Shown: positions 34,164-43,305 of the stretch, piece after piece
Numbering within the stretch: position 1 is the first letter of the stretch
Layout of the letters: the number at the start of each line of letters is the position of its first letter
From: Fimadaptatus sp050946055
Lineage (GTDB): Bacteria; Bacillota; Clostridia; Christensenellales; Aristaeellaceae
Assembly: GCA_050946055.1 (NCBI GenBank)
Contig: JBMNUB010000008.1
Coordinates: 1 to 64,000, forward strand
Direction of reading: 5' to 3'
Length of the DNA stretch: 64,000 bases
Position numbers and translations under genes: made by a program
The notes under the pieces: generated by a model
Database searches by the model: none
What the model was told of the DNA's origin: nothing
Seen by the model: only the letters and a program-made list of their open reading frames with translations

Positions 34164-35663
34164 ATGCGGGGCAAGTCACTTATGATACAGGGAACCGGCT
34201 CGTCGGTGGGCAAGAGCGTGCTGTGCGCGGCGATACTGCGCATAATGAAGCAGGACGGCTACACCGTTGCGCCGTTCAAGGCGCAGAACATGGCGCTCAA
34301 TTCATACGCCACGTCCGAGGGGCTGGAGATGGGGCGCGCACAGGTAACGCAGGCGCAGGCGGCGGGCGTTGAGCCCAGCGTGCGCATGAACCCCGTGCTG
34401 CTCAAGCCCACCAGCGACCGCCGTTCGCAGGTGATAGTCAACGGCAGACCGCTGGGCAGCATGACCGCGCTTGAATACCATGAGTATAAGCCGCAGCTGC
34501 GCCGCATGATAAGGGAAACCTATGACCTGCTGGAGAAGGACAACGATTTCGTTGTCATAGAGGGCGCAGGCTCGCCCGCAGAGATCAATCTGCGCGAGGG
34601 CGATATAGTGAACATGTCAATGGCGAAGTCGGCGGATGCGCCGGTGATACTGGTGGGCGATATAAACCTGGGCGGCGTGTTTGCGTCGCTGCTGGGTACA
34701 GTCATGCTGCTTGAGGAGGACGAGCGCGCCCGCGTGAAGGGCGTGCTGATAAACAAGTTCCGCGGCGATGTCAAGATACTCGAGCCGGGCCTGCGCATGC
34801 TGGAGGAGAAAATAGGCATACCCGTGCTGGGCGTGATACCGTGGATGGACGTGGAGCTGGAGGACGAGGACAGCGTGACCGAGCGCTTTGGGCGCGTGAG
34901 CGGCGAGGGCGATATAGACATTGCCGTGGTAAGGCTAAAGCACATATCCAACTTCTCGGACTTTCAGGCGCTCACGCTGGCGGGCGGCGCGCGCGTGCGC
35001 TATGCAGAGAGCGCAAAGGATCTGGAGGGCGCGGACATAATAATGCTGCCCGGCACCAAGAACACAATCGAGGATTTGATGGAGCTGCGTGCGCGCGGCA
35101 TGGATGCGGCGATAGTCAGGCATGCGCGGGCGGGCGGCATGGTGATAGGCGTGTGCGGCGGATATCAGATGCTGGGCGACAGGCTGCGCGATCCCGAACA
35201 TGTGGAGTCGCGCGTACCCGAGGTGGCCGGGCTGGGTCTGCTAAACATGGACGTTGAGTTCCGCGGCGAGAAGCGCACGGCGCAGGCGGTGGGCGAGATA
35301 CGCGCCGAGGGCTGGCTAAGCGGGCTAAATGGCGTAAATGTGGATGGATATGAGATACATGCGGGCGTAAATGAGTTCCACGAGGGCTGCAAGCCCTGGC
35401 TGTACGTAAACGGCGCGCCGGATGGCGTGATGAACGCGGGCGGCAATGTGCTGGGCAGCTACGTGCATGGCCTGTTCGACAACGGCGCGCTGTGGCGGGC
35501 GCTGCGCGACCATGTGCGCGCGGGCAAGGGCATGGGCGCGGATGACAGCCGCCCCATGACCATGGACGAGTTCCGCGAGCGCGAGTTCGACCGCATAGCC
35601 GACATAGTGCGCGCCAGCGTGGACATGGAGCGCATATACCGCATAGCGCGCGGGGAGGAATGA
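34164..35663 (+). CDS. cbiP: Cobyric acid synthase
   Basis: 499 residues. Amidates adenosylcobyrinate diamide at four positions. N-terminal IQGTGSSVGKSVL and APFKAQNMALNS, then FVVIEGAGSPAEINL and VILVGDINLGGVFASL; glutaminase domain with IMLPGTKNTIEDL, VIGVCGGYQMLGD and GSYVHGLFDN. The start is the ATG 6 nt after GGGGGAGG. Equivalent to CobQ. Confidence 0.95.
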   Translation: MRGKSLMIQGTGSSVGKSVLCAAILRIMKQDGYTVAPFKAQNMALNSYATSEGLEMGRAQVTQAQAAGVEPSVRMNPVLLKPTSDRRSQVIVNGRPLGSMTALEYHEYKPQLRRMIRETYDLLEKDNDFVVIEGAGSPAEINLREGDIVNMSMAKSADAPVILVGDINLGGVFASLLGTVMLLEEDERARVKGVLINKFRGDVKILEPGLRMLEEKIGIPVLGVIPWMDVELEDEDSVTERFGRVSGEGDIDIAVVRLKHISNFSDFQALTLAGGARVRYAESAKDLEGADIIMLPGTKNTIEDLMELRARGMDAAIVRHARAGGMVIGVCGGYQMLGDRLRDPEHVESRVPEVAGLGLLNMDVEFRGEKRTAQAVGEIRAEGWLSGLNGVNVDGYEIHAGVNEFHEGCKPWLYVNGAPDGVMNAGGNVLGSYVHGLFDNGALWRALRDHVRAGKGMGADDSRPMTMDEFREREFDRIADIVRASVDMERIYRIARGEE

Positions 35664-35665
35664 AT

Positions 35666-36622
35666 ATGCCCGATCACATAATAGCGCTGCTGATAGGTTG
35701 CGCGCTGGACATGGCGATAGGCGATCCGGAGTGGTTCCCGCATCCGGTGCGCTTCATAGGCAAATACATATCGTTTTGCGAGGGCAGGCTGCGTGCGCGC
35801 GGCGGCAATCTCAGGCGCGGCGCGGTGCTGCTCACGGCATCGACGGTGACGATTACCATGCTCATCACGGCGGCGGTGCTGTATCTTATGTCGCTTATGG
35901 GGCGCTGGCCGCTGATTGCGGGCATGGCGGTAATAAGCTGGCTGGGGCTGTCGGCGCGCTGCCTCGCGCATGAGGCGGTGGGCGTGCGCCGCGCGCTGGA
36001 TAAGGGCGGCGTACAGGCCGGGCGCACTCAGGTGGCGCGCATAGTCGGGCGCGACACGGCATCGCTCAGCGAGCGCGAGATAATATGCGCAACGGTCGAG
36101 ACTGTGGCCGAGAACAACACCGACGGCGTGATATCGCCGCTGATATATGCGGCGCTGGGCGGGCCTGTGCTGATGATGGGCTTCAAGGCGGCCTCGACGC
36201 TGGACTCCATGGTGGGCTATATGGACGATAAGTACCGCGACATAGGCTGGTCGAGCGCGCGGCTGGACGACTTGCTGAACTACATACCGGCCAGAATATG
36301 CGCGTTGCTGATGTGTCTGGCGGCGGGGCTGACCGGGCAGAACATGCGCCGGGCGTTTGCCACGGTGCGCCGCGACCATGCCAATCACAAGAGCCCCAAC
36401 TGTGCATGGAGCGAGGCGGCGGCGGCGGGCGCGCTGGGCATAATGCTGGGCGGCACGCACACTTACTTTGGCAAGACGGTCGTAAAACCCACGATAGGCG
36501 ATGACATTCGTCCGCCCGAACTGCGCGACATAGACAGAACCAACGTGCTGATGTTTGTGTCGGCGGCGCTTATGATGGGGCTGATAGCGGCGATAGCGGC
36601 GCTGGTGTTTGCGTTTATGTAG
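35666..36622 (+). CDS. cbiB: Adenosylcobinamide-phosphate synthase (CbiB)
   Basis: 318 residues, integral membrane. Joins the aminopropanol (phosphate) made by CobD to cobyric acid. Motifs DMAIGDPEWFPHPVRFIGK at the N-terminus, ENNTDGVISPLIYAALGG and YKYRD-like DDKYRDIGWSSARLDD, then a hydrophobic C-terminal helix. Starts 2 nt after the cbiP stop; the second ATG is chosen because it is 7 nt from GGGGAGG. Confidence 0.95.
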   Translation: MPDHIIALLIGCALDMAIGDPEWFPHPVRFIGKYISFCEGRLRARGGNLRRGAVLLTASTVTITMLITAAVLYLMSLMGRWPLIAGMAVISWLGLSARCLAHEAVGVRRALDKGGVQAGRTQVARIVGRDTASLSEREIICATVETVAENNTDGVISPLIYAALGGPVLMMGFKAASTLDSMVGYMDDKYRDIGWSSARLDDLLNYIPARICALLMCLAAGLTGQNMRRAFATVRRDHANHKSPNCAWSEAAAAGALGIMLGGTHTYFGKTVVKPTIGDDIRPPELRDIDRTNVLMFVSAALMMGLIAAIAALVFAFM

Positions 36623-37044
36623 GTGAAGTGGTAAAGTGTGCTGAAACTTCGCCGTAGCTCAGCCCTGCCCGCCCTGAAAGGGAAGGTGGCGCGTGAGTGC
36701 AGGGAGGTTTGTGCTGAATACGGGAGCGCGGTTCTAGCAGAAGCGGAGTTTGGCGCATGGAAGGCTGTGCTCATTGCGGCGGGATACAAGTCGCTTGCGC
36801 GATAGATTTCTCCGCTCAGGTGAGCATGTTTGTTTGCCCTGAATTCATTATGGCGGCTTTAGGAGCGGAGGTCATTACGGCACATTGATGGTTGCTTTCA
36901 TTTCAGCCCTGCTGTCGATTCGGCACGGGGCTTTTTTTGCGGCGCGGCAGGAATGAAGTTTGCGCGCGTAGAAATTAGTCCATATCAAAGCCGTCATCTG
37001 CACAATGGGCAGGCTGACGCGGCATATCAGTCTGGAGGAATAGC
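36623..37044 (+). other. Intergenic region with two short unproven frames
   Basis: One plus frame (GTG 36638 to stop 36805) ends EFGAWKAVLIAAGYKSLAR and reads like protein; a second (ATG 36757 to stop 36888) reads MEGCAHCGGIQVACAIDFSA and on. They overlap, and neither has a strong ribosome site, so at most one is real. A GC-rich inverted stretch and T7 run near 36915-36940 may terminate the cobalamin operon. Confidence 0.3.
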
Positions 37045-37740
37045 ATGCAGAGCAATGAGCTTCGCTCAAGGCCGGATATAGCACTGAATACAGATACGGG
37101 ATTCCTGAAGCTAATGGCGATAGCGCTGATGGTCATAGACCACATAGGCTATCAGTTCATGGGCAATGACATAGTGATGCGCACCATAGGGCGGCTGTCG
37201 TATCCGCTGTTTGCGTGGTGCGTGGTCGTGGGCAGCGAATACACGCATGACATGCTCGCCTATATGAAGCGCATGGCGCTGTTCTACTTCGTGAGCCAGC
37301 CCTGCTATGTGCTGGCGTTTGGCCGGGCTTGGACGCAGCACAACATATATCTTACGCTGCTGCTGGGGCTTGTCGCCATATGGTCGCTCAGGGAGCGCCA
37401 GTACTGGGCGCTGCCCATGACGCTGCTGGCCGCCTACTTCATGAAGCCCAACTATGGCATGGACGGCGTCTATTTGATAATCCTGCTGTACCTTGTGCGC
37501 CGCTCCAAACTGCTGGCGGCGCTGCTTGTGAGCGCGTTCTGCCTGTATTGGGGGCGCGATTCGGTGACTTTGTTTACCGTGGGCGGCTTTAAGTTCGGCA
37601 TGCAGTCGGCGGCGCTTATGAGCCTGCCGCTTATAATATTCCCCACGCACACCAATATGCGCCTCAATAAGTACGTGTTCTATGCATTCTATCCCGCGCA
37701 TCTGCTGGCGATATACGCGATAAAGCAGCTGCTTATGTAG
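37045..37740 (+). CDS. TraX-like membrane protein
   Basis: 231 residues, seven or eight hydrophobic helices. The N-terminal FLKLMAIALMVIDHIGYQF, then RTIGRLSYPLFAWCVVVGSE and NIYLTLLLGLVAIW are typical of the TraX/acyltransferase-3-related family first named from F-pilin acetylation. In clostridia such genes are usually chromosomal and of unknown substrate. GGAGG precedes the ATG. The stop lies inside the direct repeat flanking element E. Confidence 0.85.
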   Translation: MQSNELRSRPDIALNTDTGFLKLMAIALMVIDHIGYQFMGNDIVMRTIGRLSYPLFAWCVVVGSEYTHDMLAYMKRMALFYFVSQPCYVLAFGRAWTQHNIYLTLLLGLVAIWSLRERQYWALPMTLLAAYFMKPNYGMDGVYLIILLYLVRRSKLLAALLVSAFCLYWGRDSVTLFTVGGFKFGMQSAALMSLPLIIFPTHTNMRLNKYVFYAFYPAHLLAIYAIKQLLM

Positions 37741-37742
37741 CG

Positions 37743-38127
37743 CAGCCTGTCAAAAAAAACCGGAGAGCTCGGCGGGCCTCGCAGCCCGCCGACTTAGGCA
37801 GCGCCCAGCGACATGTGCGGTGGGCGCTCAGGATTTTTTGCGTCGGGAAATCCCATTTCCCAGAGCAGCATATCTTCCTTGCAGTTTCCACGCCCGGAAA
37901 TCCGCAGGATTTCAGTGGAAACTGAGTAAGGGTGGCAGCGGCGGGGAAATTCTCTCCCGTCCACGCTTGTCAAAAAGACGCTTTGACAAGCAGAATATCT
38001 ACCTTGCAGTTTCCACACCCGGAAATGCGTTATGATTTCAGTGGAAACTGAGTAAGGGTGGCAGCGGCGGGGGAGTTTCTCCCACGTCCGCGCTTGTCAA
38101 AAATACATCTTTGACAAGCCGGGCTGA
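37743..38127 (-). repeat. Dispersed multi-hairpin element, copy E plus partial tandem copy
   Basis: A full copy (37743 to about 37990, minus orientation) is joined to a truncated second copy (about 37975-38119) that shares the CTTGTCAAAAAGACGCTTTG junction. The full copy has a perfect CGGCGGGC/GCCCGCCG hairpin next to a run of eight A (T on the element strand) and the GCGCCCA/TGGGCGC stem with a GCACATG loop. The 10-mer TTATGTAGCG flanks the block at 37733-37742 and 38128-38137, a likely target duplication. Confidence 0.9.
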
Positions 38128-38265
38128 TTATGTAGCGATGCTTTTGCAGAACTAGCCCTGCACTCAGGGCGCAGGCTGCACACTTGCCGTGCGGCGCAGG
38201 CGATAAAAGGCTTAAGGCGCATGCCTGCTGCGCGTCAGCGGCGTGTAAAATATGGCGCAAATGTG

Positions 38266-38294
38266 TTGACAGGCGCGCAGCATGACTATATAAT
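38266..38294 (+). promoter_or_regulatory. Perfect consensus promoter before the TPP riboswitch
   Basis: TTGACA at 38266-38271, 17-bp spacer, TATAAT at 38289-38294, with the aptamer starting about 8 nt later. Confidence 0.88.
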
Positions 38295-38302
38295 GTATAT
38301 AC

Positions 38303-38388
38303 CGCTGGGGGAGCTTATGGCTGAGAGCGGGCGCAAGCCCGGACCCTTGGAACCTGTATGTGGGTAATCCCACCGTAGGGAAGCGAAG
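38303..38388 (+). ncRNA. TPP riboswitch (THI element)
   Basis: Contains GGCTGAGAG, ACCCTTGGAACCTG, GGGTAATCCCACC and GTAGGGAAG in the canonical order of the thi-box aptamer. It lies directly upstream of a terminator and thiT, so thiamine pyrophosphate would switch off thiamine uptake. Confidence 0.95.
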
Positions 38389-38420
38389 TGCATGAGATGT
38401 TTTCGCATGCGCATGCGTTT

Positions 38421-38453
38421 CCCGTGTGCCTGAATCAGGGCGCACGGGTTTTT
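38421..38453 (+). terminator. TPP riboswitch terminator
   Basis: CCCGTGTGCC pairs with GGCGCACGGG (one G-U) around TGAATCA(G) and is followed by TTTTT. Confidence 0.88.
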
Positions 38454-38517
38454 GCTTTGCCATCGGCCCGTCCGGGCGGAATCTTTGCGAAGATTCGCGC
38501 GGGGAGGCAATTTCTCA

Positions 38518-39186
38518 ATGGGTGAATATCTTGCGGGCGCCTTCGGCAAGTTTGCCGAATGGCAGTGGTATGTGATAGCAGCGGTGGTGCTGCTGGTGCT
38601 GTTTGCGGTGGCCATGCTCATGGCCGGGCGCAAGGTCAAGTGGAACACGCGCATGCTGTCCAGTGCGGCCATGTGCATAGCGCTGTCGTTCGTGCTGGGC
38701 GCAATAAAGCTGTACAGCATGCCTCAGGGCGGTTCGATAACCCCCGGCTCGATGTTGCCGGTGATACTGTTCGGCATGGCGTACGGCGTGTGGCCGGGCG
38801 TAATAGTGGGCGCGGCTTGGGGTCTGCTGGACCTTTTGCAGTCGATGTACGTCGTGCATCCCATGCAGCTGCTGCTGGACTATCCGATAGCGTTTGCGAT
38901 GATGGGTCTGGGCGCGCTGGTGCGCAAGCAGAACTGGGGCATTCTGCGCCTGCCGGCGGCGGTGCTGATTGCCTGCGTGGGCCGCTATGCCTGCGCCGTG
39001 ATATCGGGCGCGGTGTTCTTTGCCGAGTACGCGGGCGACATGAACCCGTGGATATATTCGCTGACCTACAACGTGACCTACATGGGTCCCGAGACGCTGG
39101 TGACCATGGCGCTGGCGTTCATACCGCAGATAGCGGGTCTGGAAAGGGTAGTGCGCGGCACGGACAAGAAGCTGCGCGCCGCATAA
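38518..39186 (+). CDS. thiT: Thiamine-specific S component of an ECF transporter
   Basis: 222 residues with six hydrophobic helices. ThiT binds thiamine and works with the shared ECF AAT module (encoded elsewhere). Motifs MCIALSFVLGAIKLYSMPQG, FGMAYGVWPGVIVGAAWGLLD and the thiamine-site region ending NPWIYSLTYNVTYMGPE are typical. The start is 10 nt after GGGGAGG. The TPP riboswitch upstream confirms the substrate. The N-terminal helix before the canonical ThiT core is slightly longer than usual. Confidence 0.95.
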   Translation: MGEYLAGAFGKFAEWQWYVIAAVVLLVLFAVAMLMAGRKVKWNTRMLSSAAMCIALSFVLGAIKLYSMPQGGSITPGSMLPVILFGMAYGVWPGVIVGAAWGLLDLLQSMYVVHPMQLLLDYPIAFAMMGLGALVRKQNWGILRLPAAVLIACVGRYACAVISGAVFFAEYAGDMNPWIYSLTYNVTYMGPETLVTMALAFIPQIAGLERVVRGTDKKLRAA

Positions 39187-39441
39187 GCACAGTTATATGA
39201 TGGAAAGCCGCTCAAGGCCAATGCGCTTTGAGTGGCTTGCTTGTTTGAGTGGACATCCGGCTGCGCGGCGTTGGGGCGTGCGGCGCGACGGATGCCTTGA
39301 CGTAACGATCGCGCATGCAGGGCGTATTGCCCCACGGCACGAAGCACTGTGTGCCGGCAAACAGTGCGCGCGCACAGGCGGGCATAGGGCTGCGATTTGG
39401 CATGGCGCGCCGCGCACAATCGGCCGCGCGGCATTTTCTGC

Positions 39442-39469
39442 TTGCAAATCGGCGGTATTGGTATATAAT
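39442..39469 (+). promoter_or_regulatory. Promoter before the PHP-domain gene
   Basis: TTGCAA 39442-39447, 16-bp spacer, TATAAT 39464-39469. The rest of 39187-39511 shows no gene. Confidence 0.6.
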
Positions 39470-39511
39470 ATTAATGGCTGGACTGCAACATAAACATCAC
39501 AGGAGGCAGCC

Positions 39512-40864
39512 ATGAGAGAGGAACTGCATGACTATTATGTGTATCCGCGCATAGTGCGCGCGGGTCAGACTACCGAGGTCGCCATATATCCGCGCGGCCG
39601 CCATGCGCTAAACGAGGTGGAGGACTGCTCCAGACAGGTCGCCGACATAGAGCTGACCATAATACCGCTGGAACAGCATGCCGGTGCTGAGGATGGGTTT
39701 AACCGCTATCCCAAGGTGACGGCGCACTATGAGCGCGGCGCGTATCGCTTCAGCTGGCGCTTTGAGGGCGAGCAGGAACACTATATAAAGTTCCGCCGCA
39801 ATAACGCCTATACATATGGCTATAACTACGGCATGCGCGGCAAGGACGTGCGCCTGTCGGTGTATTCGCTAAACGACGATCTGTATGCGCTGCGCCCATA
39901 TCGCGGCGATCTGCACATACATTCCTGCGAGTCCGACGGCCGCGAAGATCCCGGCGTAGTGGCGGCAAATTACCGGAGCTATGGCTTTGACTTCTTCGCG
40001 CTGACCGATCACGGGCTGATGCATCCGTCAGAGGAGGTCTGCAGCCGCTATGCCGATTTGCCCTGCGGCATGCTTATAATGCAGGGCGAGGAAGTGCATA
40101 CCCCGATAGACCACATACACCTTGTCAACTTCGGCGGCACATGGTCGGTAAACGACTGGGCGCGCAGAGAGCATGAGGACGATTACCTGCGCATGGTGGA
40201 GGAGCGCAAGGCGCAGCTGGGCGAGCTGCCCGAGGGCGTGGACGCGACGGAACTGGCTTCCTATCAGATACTGTGCGAAAAGGTGCGCGAGTCGGGCGGA
40301 CTGGCGATATATCCGCATCCGCACTGGATAGAGAACGCCTATAACGTGAGCGATGCTATGACGTGGAAGCTGTTTAGCGACAAGCCGTTCGACGCATTTG
40401 AGCTGCTGGGCGGCCAGACCGTGCATGAAAACAATATGCAGCTTATGATATACCACGAGGCGCGCGGGCGCGGCATGGACTTCCCGGTTGTGGGCTCGTC
40501 GGACAGCCACAACAGCACCAACACCAGTGCATATGACAATACCAGCGCCATACCGCAGGCCACGATAGTGTTCAGCCCCGCGCTGGAGCGCGAAGCCGTG
40601 CTGGACTCGGTGCGCAAGGCCAACTCCGTGGCCGTGGCACAGTATCCGGGCGAGCACATGCGCGTGTACGGACATTACAGGCTGGGCAAGTACGCCATGT
40701 TCCTGATAAACGAATACTTCCCGCAGCACGACGAGCTGTGCGCCATAGAGGGCGGGCTGATAAAGCGCGTGCTGGAGGGCGAGGACTATGCCCTGCCCAT
40801 GCTTAAGAACTTTGAGGGCGTGGTGGCCGGATTCACATTGCGCTGCTTTGAGGGATGGAAGTGA
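39512..40864 (+). CDS. PHP-domain metallohydrolase (CehA/McbA family)
   Basis: 450 residues. The N-terminal 130 residues look like a beta domain; the PHP domain begins at GDLHIHSCESDGREDPG (metal-binding His pair), continues with FFALTDHGL and LIMQGEEVHTP, and later IYPHPHWIEN and VGSSDSHNSTN supply further ligands. A metal-dependent phosphoesterase or hydrolase; the substrate is unknown. CAGGAGG precedes the ATG. A small HAD gene follows after 8 nt, so the two may act on the same phosphorylated compound. Confidence 0.85.
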   Translation: MREELHDYYVYPRIVRAGQTTEVAIYPRGRHALNEVEDCSRQVADIELTIIPLEQHAGAEDGFNRYPKVTAHYERGAYRFSWRFEGEQEHYIKFRRNNAYTYGYNYGMRGKDVRLSVYSLNDDLYALRPYRGDLHIHSCESDGREDPGVVAANYRSYGFDFFALTDHGLMHPSEEVCSRYADLPCGMLIMQGEEVHTPIDHIHLVNFGGTWSVNDWARREHEDDYLRMVEERKAQLGELPEGVDATELASYQILCEKVRESGGLAIYPHPHWIENAYNVSDAMTWKLFSDKPFDAFELLGGQTVHENNMQLMIYHEARGRGMDFPVVGSSDSHNSTNTSAYDNTSAIPQATIVFSPALEREAVLDSVRKANSVAVAQYPGEHMRVYGHYRLGKYAMFLINEYFPQHDELCAIEGGLIKRVLEGEDYALPMLKNFEGVVAGFTLRCFEGWK

Positions 40865-40872
40865 GGTAAGGC

Positions 40873-41394
40873 ATGCAGCTTGTCATACTTATAGACAGCG
40901 GAGATACGCTGATAGACGAAGGCACGCAGGTGTTTGACGACAATGGCGACGTGGTAACGGCAGAGCTGATGCCGGGCGCCAGACAGGCGCTTGAGCACAT
41001 CCGCGCTCAGGGTCACAGGGTGGCGCTGGTGGCGGACGGCACGCGCATATCGTTTGAGCGCGTGCATCACCTGACCGGCATATATGACCTCATCGAGGAG
41101 CGCGTGTACTCGGGCGACATGGGTTGCGAGAAGCCCGATGTGCGCATGTTCCGGCGCGCATATGAGCTTATGGGTCTAAGCGAATCGGACAAGGCGCGCA
41201 CGTTCATGGTGGGCAACAACATACGGCGCGACATAGCGGGCGCGCATGGCTTTGGCGTGCGCGGCATACTGATGCGCTGGTCGCCGCGCTATGACTACGA
41301 GCCCGATGCGCCCGAACAGGTGCCGGACTACACCGTGACCAGCGAGCAGGAGCTGTGCGATCTGATAGACCGTCTGGCGTGCGGGCAGGAGTGA
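40873..41394 (+). CDS. HAD-family hydrolase with altered motif I
   Basis: 173 residues, no cap domain. Motif I reads LIDSGDTLID: the nucleophile Asp is kept but the usual Asp two positions on is Gly, with Asp one later. Motif II is in VALVADGT, the Lys in CEKPDVRMF, and motif IV in MVGNNIRRDIAGA. This DSGDT variant occurs in other clostridial HAD proteins; whether it alters catalysis is not known to me. Probably translated with the PHP gene upstream. Confidence 0.8.
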   Translation: MQLVILIDSGDTLIDEGTQVFDDNGDVVTAELMPGARQALEHIRAQGHRVALVADGTRISFERVHHLTGIYDLIEERVYSGDMGCEKPDVRMFRRAYELMGLSESDKARTFMVGNNIRRDIAGAHGFGVRGILMRWSPRYDYEPDAPEQVPDYTVTSEQELCDLIDRLACGQE

Positions 41395-41522
41395 TATGCC
41401 GCAAACTGCGCGCGGCGGCATGACGCGCTTGAATCGATGCGGACGCGCCGCCTTGATATGCGCGACATGGACTTGCGCGCAAGGGCATAAATAGTTATAT
41501 AGAATCAGCAGGAGGCAGATGT

Positions 41523-42404
41523 ATGAAAGATGCGCCTAACCCCGATACCGGACGTAAGCATGATCCCGTGCAGTTCGCGCTGCGCGTGATAAAGGGCGCA
41601 GTGATAGGCGTGGGCGCGATATTGCCCGGCATAAGCGGCGGCGTGCTGAGCGTGGTGTTTGGCATATACCGCCCGCTCATGGAATTCCTGGCGCATCCCG
41701 TGCAGGAATTCCGGCGCAAGGCGTGGTTCTTCCTGCCGATACTGGTGGGCTTTTTGCTGGGCATACTGGGGCTGGCAAAGCTCGTGGACTGGCTGTTTCG
41801 CGAATCGCCCGTGCCGGCAGTGTGGCTGTTTTCGGGACTAGTGATGGGGACATTGCCCTCGCTGTGGCGCGAGGCCGGGCAGAAGGGGCGCGGCCTCGGC
41901 GCATATGCGGCGCTTATCGCGGGCGCGGCGCTTATGGCGCTGTGGATGTACTTCATGAGCGGCGCGGGCGAAGGCGGCGCGGCTGTCTCGCCCAACACGA
42001 TTTGGTGGCTGATATGCGGCGCACTGTGGGGATTGGGGTTGATAGTTCCGGGGCTGAGCCCTTCGTCGATATTCATATTTCTGGGGCTGTATCAGCCCAT
42101 GACGGCGGGCATAAGCGCGCTGGATATGGGAGTGGTGCTGCCGCTGCTGGCGGGACTGCTGGCCACGGTAGCGCTGCTGGCGCGCGCTATGGGCTGGCTG
42201 CTCAAGCGGCACTATGCCGTGGTGCTAAACGCGATATTCGGCATAGTCATAGCGTCCACGGCGGGCATACTGCCCTTTGGACAGGGCGCGCAGGATGCGG
42301 GGCATATAGTGCTGTACGTGGCCTGCTTCGCAATAGGCGGCGGCATAGCCTTCGGCATGGATCGCATGCGCAAGGTGCTGGAGGAGCGCGGCGAATGCGA
42401 GTGA
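41523..42404 (+). CDS. DUF368 membrane protein (PopT-type polyprenyl-phosphate transporter)
   Basis: 293 residues, eight or nine hydrophobic helices. VGAILPGISGGVLSVVFGIY and the second-half repeat GLIVPGLSPSSIFIFLGLY are the paired re-entrant motifs of DUF368. Members have been shown to recycle undecaprenyl phosphate across the membrane for envelope synthesis. GGAGG lies upstream. It is followed by the convergent CAP-domain gene. Confidence 0.9.
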   Translation: MKDAPNPDTGRKHDPVQFALRVIKGAVIGVGAILPGISGGVLSVVFGIYRPLMEFLAHPVQEFRRKAWFFLPILVGFLLGILGLAKLVDWLFRESPVPAVWLFSGLVMGTLPSLWREAGQKGRGLGAYAALIAGAALMALWMYFMSGAGEGGAAVSPNTIWWLICGALWGLGLIVPGLSPSSIFIFLGLYQPMTAGISALDMGVVLPLLAGLLATVALLARAMGWLLKRHYAVVLNAIFGIVIASTAGILPFGQGAQDAGHIVLYVACFAIGGGIAFGMDRMRKVLEERGECE

Positions 42405-42588
42405 CGTGCAAGACGGCTTGGGTGAGATGCGCACAGTGAGCATTCGGCTCGCTTTACCGGGCCTTGATATCGGAGCCGGTCTGCCTTGGGTGATGAGCCT
42501 GATGCAGGCCGGTTTTGTTGTGGGGTGGGCTTGAATGGGCGGGAGCGAGTGCGGCTGCGCGCTTGCGCGTGAGCGAGCCTGCCGCCGC

Positions 42589-43107
42589 TCAGCCGTCCCT
42601 GCCGAACAGCTGTACCCAGTGCATGACGCCGTCCTGCTCAAGCGCGCATATGCCTATCGCGTCGTAGCGCGGGTTCAGTATGTTCTTCCTGTGGCCGGGC
42701 GAGGACATCCATGCCGCCATTACGCGCGCCGCGCTGCGCTGGCCGCGCGCTATGTTCTCGGCGTATGCTCCCTCACATATCGTGGAGAAGCGGCTGCCGT
42801 CCGGGCGCGTGTGCGAAAAGCTGCGCGCTATCTCCTGCGCGCGCTCATATGCCGCCGCGCACAGCTCTGCATCCATGCGCATGGCGGGGAGACTGCGCGC
42901 GGCGCGGTCGGAGTTGACCATGGCGAGCACCTCGTGCGCAAGGGCTGTGTCGGGCTGGGGCGCGTACTGCCGGGCATGGGCGCTTGCGGGCATGTCCTGC
43001 TGAATGCGAGCGCCTTCATCGGCGCGCGCATCCGGCGGCAGCGCGCAGACAAGCGCCATGGCGAGCGCACAGGCGGCGCAAAGTGACCTATGCTTTGAAC
43101 GGTTCAT
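42589..43107 (-). CDS. Secreted CAP-domain (SCP/PR-1) protein
   Basis: 172 residues. Signal peptide MNRSKHRSLCAACALAMALV ending near ALPPDARA. The CAP domain contains EVLAMVNSDRAARSLPAM, ELCAAAYERAQEIA, FSHTRPDGSRFSTI, ENIARGQRSA and AAWMSSPGHRKNIL, with the conserved His and Glu positions. Usual partner YkwD-like proteins are extracellular with unproved function. The ATG about 9 nt after AGGGAG is preferred over the one adjoining it. Confidence 0.92.
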   Translation of the reverse strand: MNRSKHRSLCAACALAMALVCALPPDARADEGARIQQDMPASAHARQYAPQPDTALAHEVLAMVNSDRAARSLPAMRMDAELCAAAYERAQEIARSFSHTRPDGSRFSTICEGAYAENIARGQRSAARVMAAWMSSPGHRKNILNPRYDAIGICALEQDGVMHWVQLFGRDG

Positions 43108-43305
43108 CGATATCATCTCCCTGACAAATTTGTAAGCACATGGTATATCGTAACCAATGCATAGGCGATATGTCAATGCTGGCCAGCGATATGGAATACA
43201 TTGGCAGCATGGCGCAGGGGCTGTTTGGATAGGGAAGGTTTGTGGTATAATATGGACAATGTGGATATTATGTGCGCCGTGAGCGCGGATGCGGAGGATG
43301 TATAT

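Noticed and set aside
36650..36720. tRNA-like CGTAGCTCAGCC sequence
   Set aside because: No anticodon arm, T-loop or acceptor stem could be folded around it.
37820..38035. A short frame reading FLRREIPFPRAAYLPCSFHA that also occurs near 2510 and antisense in copy B
   Set aside because: It is conserved only because the dispersed DNA element repeats; no ribosome site and the frame breaks in copies C and D.
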